The translations under genes and the position numbers were made by a program. DNA of 16,850 nt, from NCBI GenBank assembly GCA_018266335.1, contig JAFEAR010000234.1:1-16850 (forward strand). The letters run 5' to 3'. How positions within the stretch are numbered: the first letter of the stretch is position 1; every line of letters begins with the position of its first letter. The notes beneath the pieces are model-generated. The model was not told the origin of the DNA and searched no databases. It worked only from the letters and a program-made list of their open reading frames with translations. This DNA comes from Bdellovibrionales bacterium (GTDB taxonomy: Bacteria > Bdellovibrionota > UBA2428). Below are positions 15,433 to 16,850 of the stretch, one piece after another.

Positions 15433-15480
15433 CATAGAATCAGCCATTACCGAATAGGCACCCGGTGGTTGCGTGAAACC

Positions 15481-16185
15481 TCAGATATCCATGGCTGCGC
15501 CGTTTTTCCGGAGCCATTCCTTTCGCTCTCGGTACTCAGGAATGACCTTGTCAACTTCATTCCAGAATGCCTCCGAGTGATCCAAATGATGAAAATGGCA
15601 AAGCTCGTGGACCACGATGTAGTCAATGATCGTCGGGGGCGCCATCATGCATTTCCAGTGAAATGACAGAAGCCCAGAGGGCGAGCAAGAAGCCCATCGG
15701 TAGCCAATTTCACGCACGTCGATGCCACTGGGCACTACGCCAACCTTCGGAGCAAAGTATTCGACACGGCGGCTAATTCGCTTCATTCCATTCGCAATGT
15801 AATAATCTCGGAACGCGTCCTTGGCTGCGGCAATCGAGCCCTTGTCCGCGATGTCCCGGCGGAGGCAAAAGCGTCCGCCCGTCAGTACAAGCGCGGCCTC
15901 CTGCTCGGCAACGAGCAGAAGCCGATACGAGCGCCCGAGATATAGAAACCCTTCCCCATTGCGGTACTCCCGAAGCACCCTCGTGGCGTTAAGGTCCCGC
16001 CACTCAGCCAGGTTCCGGTAAATCCAATGGCGCTTGGCGTCCACGATCTCCTGGATCTGTTGTGAAGAGAGGTCTTCGGGAGTTCGGACCAGAATTCGGC
16101 CATCCCGCTCCATCACGATGTCGGCCGTGCGGCGGCGGCTCTTCACCACCTCAAACGTGATCTGTTCTGCAGGACTTCCACTCAT
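15481..16185 (-). CDS. YgjP-like (DUF45/M48-type) zinc metallopeptidase
   Basis: 234 residues. The C-terminal half carries the zinc site HELCH (193-197), with His203 in LDHSEAFW as third ligand, preceded by RWASCSPSGLLSFHW (163-177), a hallmark stretch of the YgjP/WLM-like family. The N-terminal half is beta-rich with the usual WIYRNLAEW helix. No signal peptide is present, so it acts in the cytoplasm. Genes of this family are often found directly after hsdR in type I restriction-modification loci, as here; the start overlaps the hsdR stop by four bases (ATGA), implying coupled translation. Its substrate is unknown; a housekeeping role for the restriction complex is a plausible inference. Confidence 0.92.
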   Translation of the reverse strand: MSGSPAEQITFEVVKSRRRTADIVMERDGRILVRTPEDLSSQQIQEIVDAKRHWIYRNLAEWRDLNATRVLREYRNGEGFLYLGRSYRLLLVAEQEAALVLTGGRFCLRRDIADKGSIAAAKDAFRDYYIANGMKRISRRVEYFAPKVGVVPSGIDVREIGYRWASCSPSGLLSFHWKCMMAPPTIIDYIVVHELCHFHHLDHSEAFWNEVDKVIPEYRERKEWLRKNGAAMDI

Positions 16186-16850
16186 CTCATCAACTCCCTA
16201 TTTCTCTTCTCGGCCAGTTTGACAATTTCCACCGCAATTCGCTCATGCTTCTCCGCAAGCTGGGGAATCGCGGCCAACAATATCTCCGTATCGATGTTTC
16301 CTCGAAGTCGCTTCACTTCGATGGGCTTCTTCCAGAAGTCGATGATCCCGATGGTCTCCTGCAAAATGTCTACGATTCGCGCCATCAAATCTTTCAATCG
16401 TTGCCGATACTCGGCGGGCACTTCACGCCCGTCAAAAGCCAACTGCACAACGTAGTCGTAGAAGGTAGAGGCTTCCCTGTTCAGCCCTTCAACTGTCTCG
16501 GACCGACCTGCTTCCGCCTCTCGGCGCAGTCCTTCATACTCCTTGGCTAACACCTCCCAGTTGTCCTTGTGCTCTTGAATGAGCTTTTCCAGCTTGTCGC
16601 TCAGTCGCTTGTAAAATGCCGGGTCCTCTTCCAGATGAATCGTGCAGTGCTTCCGGATCGCGTGTTCCATCTCGCTGGCTTTCGCTTCTGGATCTCCTCC
16701 CGAATGGGCTGCCAGTTGGTCCATGAAGTCGGGCGAGAGTAGCTCGACCGGGGGAATCCTCGGGTTGATCCCCAAATCGATCAAGTGAGCGTTGATCAAA
16801 GCCTTCACCTTCTCTCCGGCGTCAGCCAGGTCGAGGGAATCGTCCTTGTA
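16182..16850 (-). CDS. hsdR: Type I restriction enzyme HsdR subunit, C-terminal part (partial)
   Basis: The frame is open to the window edge and gives 222 residues ending in RNRELMR. The visible part is the C-terminal helical domain that docks HsdR on the methyltransferase core: LADAGEKVKALINAH, IPPVELLSPDF, the KASEMEHAIRKH helix, EDPAFYKRLSDKLEKLI and a coiled-coil-like run, then FYDYVVQLAF. The nuclease and helicase motor domains lie outside the window. HsdR of type I systems translocates DNA and cuts unmethylated targets in complex with HsdM and HsdS, neither of which is in view. The gene is followed by the YgjP-like metallopeptidase in a 4-bp overlap. GTG 16808 is an internal codon and not the start. 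Confidence 0.9.
   Translation of the reverse strand, partial: YKDDSLDLADAGEKVKALINAHLIDLGINPRIPPVELLSPDFMDQLAAHSGGDPEAKASEMEHAIRKHCTIHLEEDPAFYKRLSDKLEKLIQEHKDNWEVLAKEYEGLRREAEAGRSETVEGLNREASTFYDYVVQLAFDGREVPAEYRQRLKDLMARIVDILQETIGIIDFWKKPIEVKRLRGNIDTEILLAAIPQLAEKHERIAVEIVKLAEKRNRELMR

Larger units (their letters stand above)
15154..15480. other. Non-coding region between CHAT operon and metallopeptidase gene
   Basis: About 330 bases with no supportable gene. It contains a GC-rich palindrome (CCGCCC 15213-15218 with GGGCGG 15221-15226), a perfect 5-bp inverted repeat with a 7-base loop (15274-15278 and 15286-15290), the direct-repeat array described separately, and a hairpin inside that array. 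It separates two leftward transcription units of unrelated function and looks like a former insertion site. Confidence 0.6.

Overview
The window reads as a chromosomal segment of a GC-rich Gram-negative bacterium. The style of the genes (secreted CHAT/TPR protein, ECF sigma with a membrane anti-sigma factor, clusters of small secreted metal-binding proteins) suggests an acidobacterium of the Solibacter/Bryobacter type. That assignment is inference, because no rRNA or other taxonomic marker is present.

Region 1 (1-9437, all on the + strand) is a copper/heavy-metal handling island. In order it holds the 3' end of a YHS-domain protein gene, a Cu(I)-type P1B ATPase with a YHS domain and two Cys-rich metal-binding modules, a small secreted Cys/His protein, a Tat-exported multicopper oxidase, an orphan TolC/CusC-like outer-membrane factor, a small secreted Cys/His protein, a small Tat-type helical His/Met protein, a DUF411 protein, a secreted sialidase-like beta-propeller protein, and a stub equal to the C-terminal FeoA/SH3-like domain of a DtxR-type regulator. 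Together they would export Cu(I) from the cytoplasm, oxidise or bind it in the periplasm and carry it across the outer membrane. No RND pump, membrane-fusion protein or intact metal-responsive regulator lies in the window.

Region 2 (9442-15153) is a self-contained signalling/proteolysis module. A sigma-70-like ECF factor and its zinc-finger, single-pass anti-sigma factor run rightward. They converge, with an 8-bp gap, on a leftward two-gene operon: a secreted TPR-CHAT (caspase-like) protein followed, with translational coupling, by a PDZ-S41 serine protease. A small acidic protein of unknown function is divergent from the sigma gene. The upstream regions of the CHAT operon and of this small gene share a spaced motif, GTCA-N18-C(G/A)TCT, that looks like an ECF promoter. 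This module is the best candidate here for an under-described system.

Region 3 (15154-15480) is non-coding and contains four copies of a 15-17-bp direct repeat, possibly a transposon end. Region 4 (15481-16850, - strand) is the 3' part of a type I restriction hsdR gene followed, with a 4-bp overlap, by a YgjP-like metallopeptidase gene.
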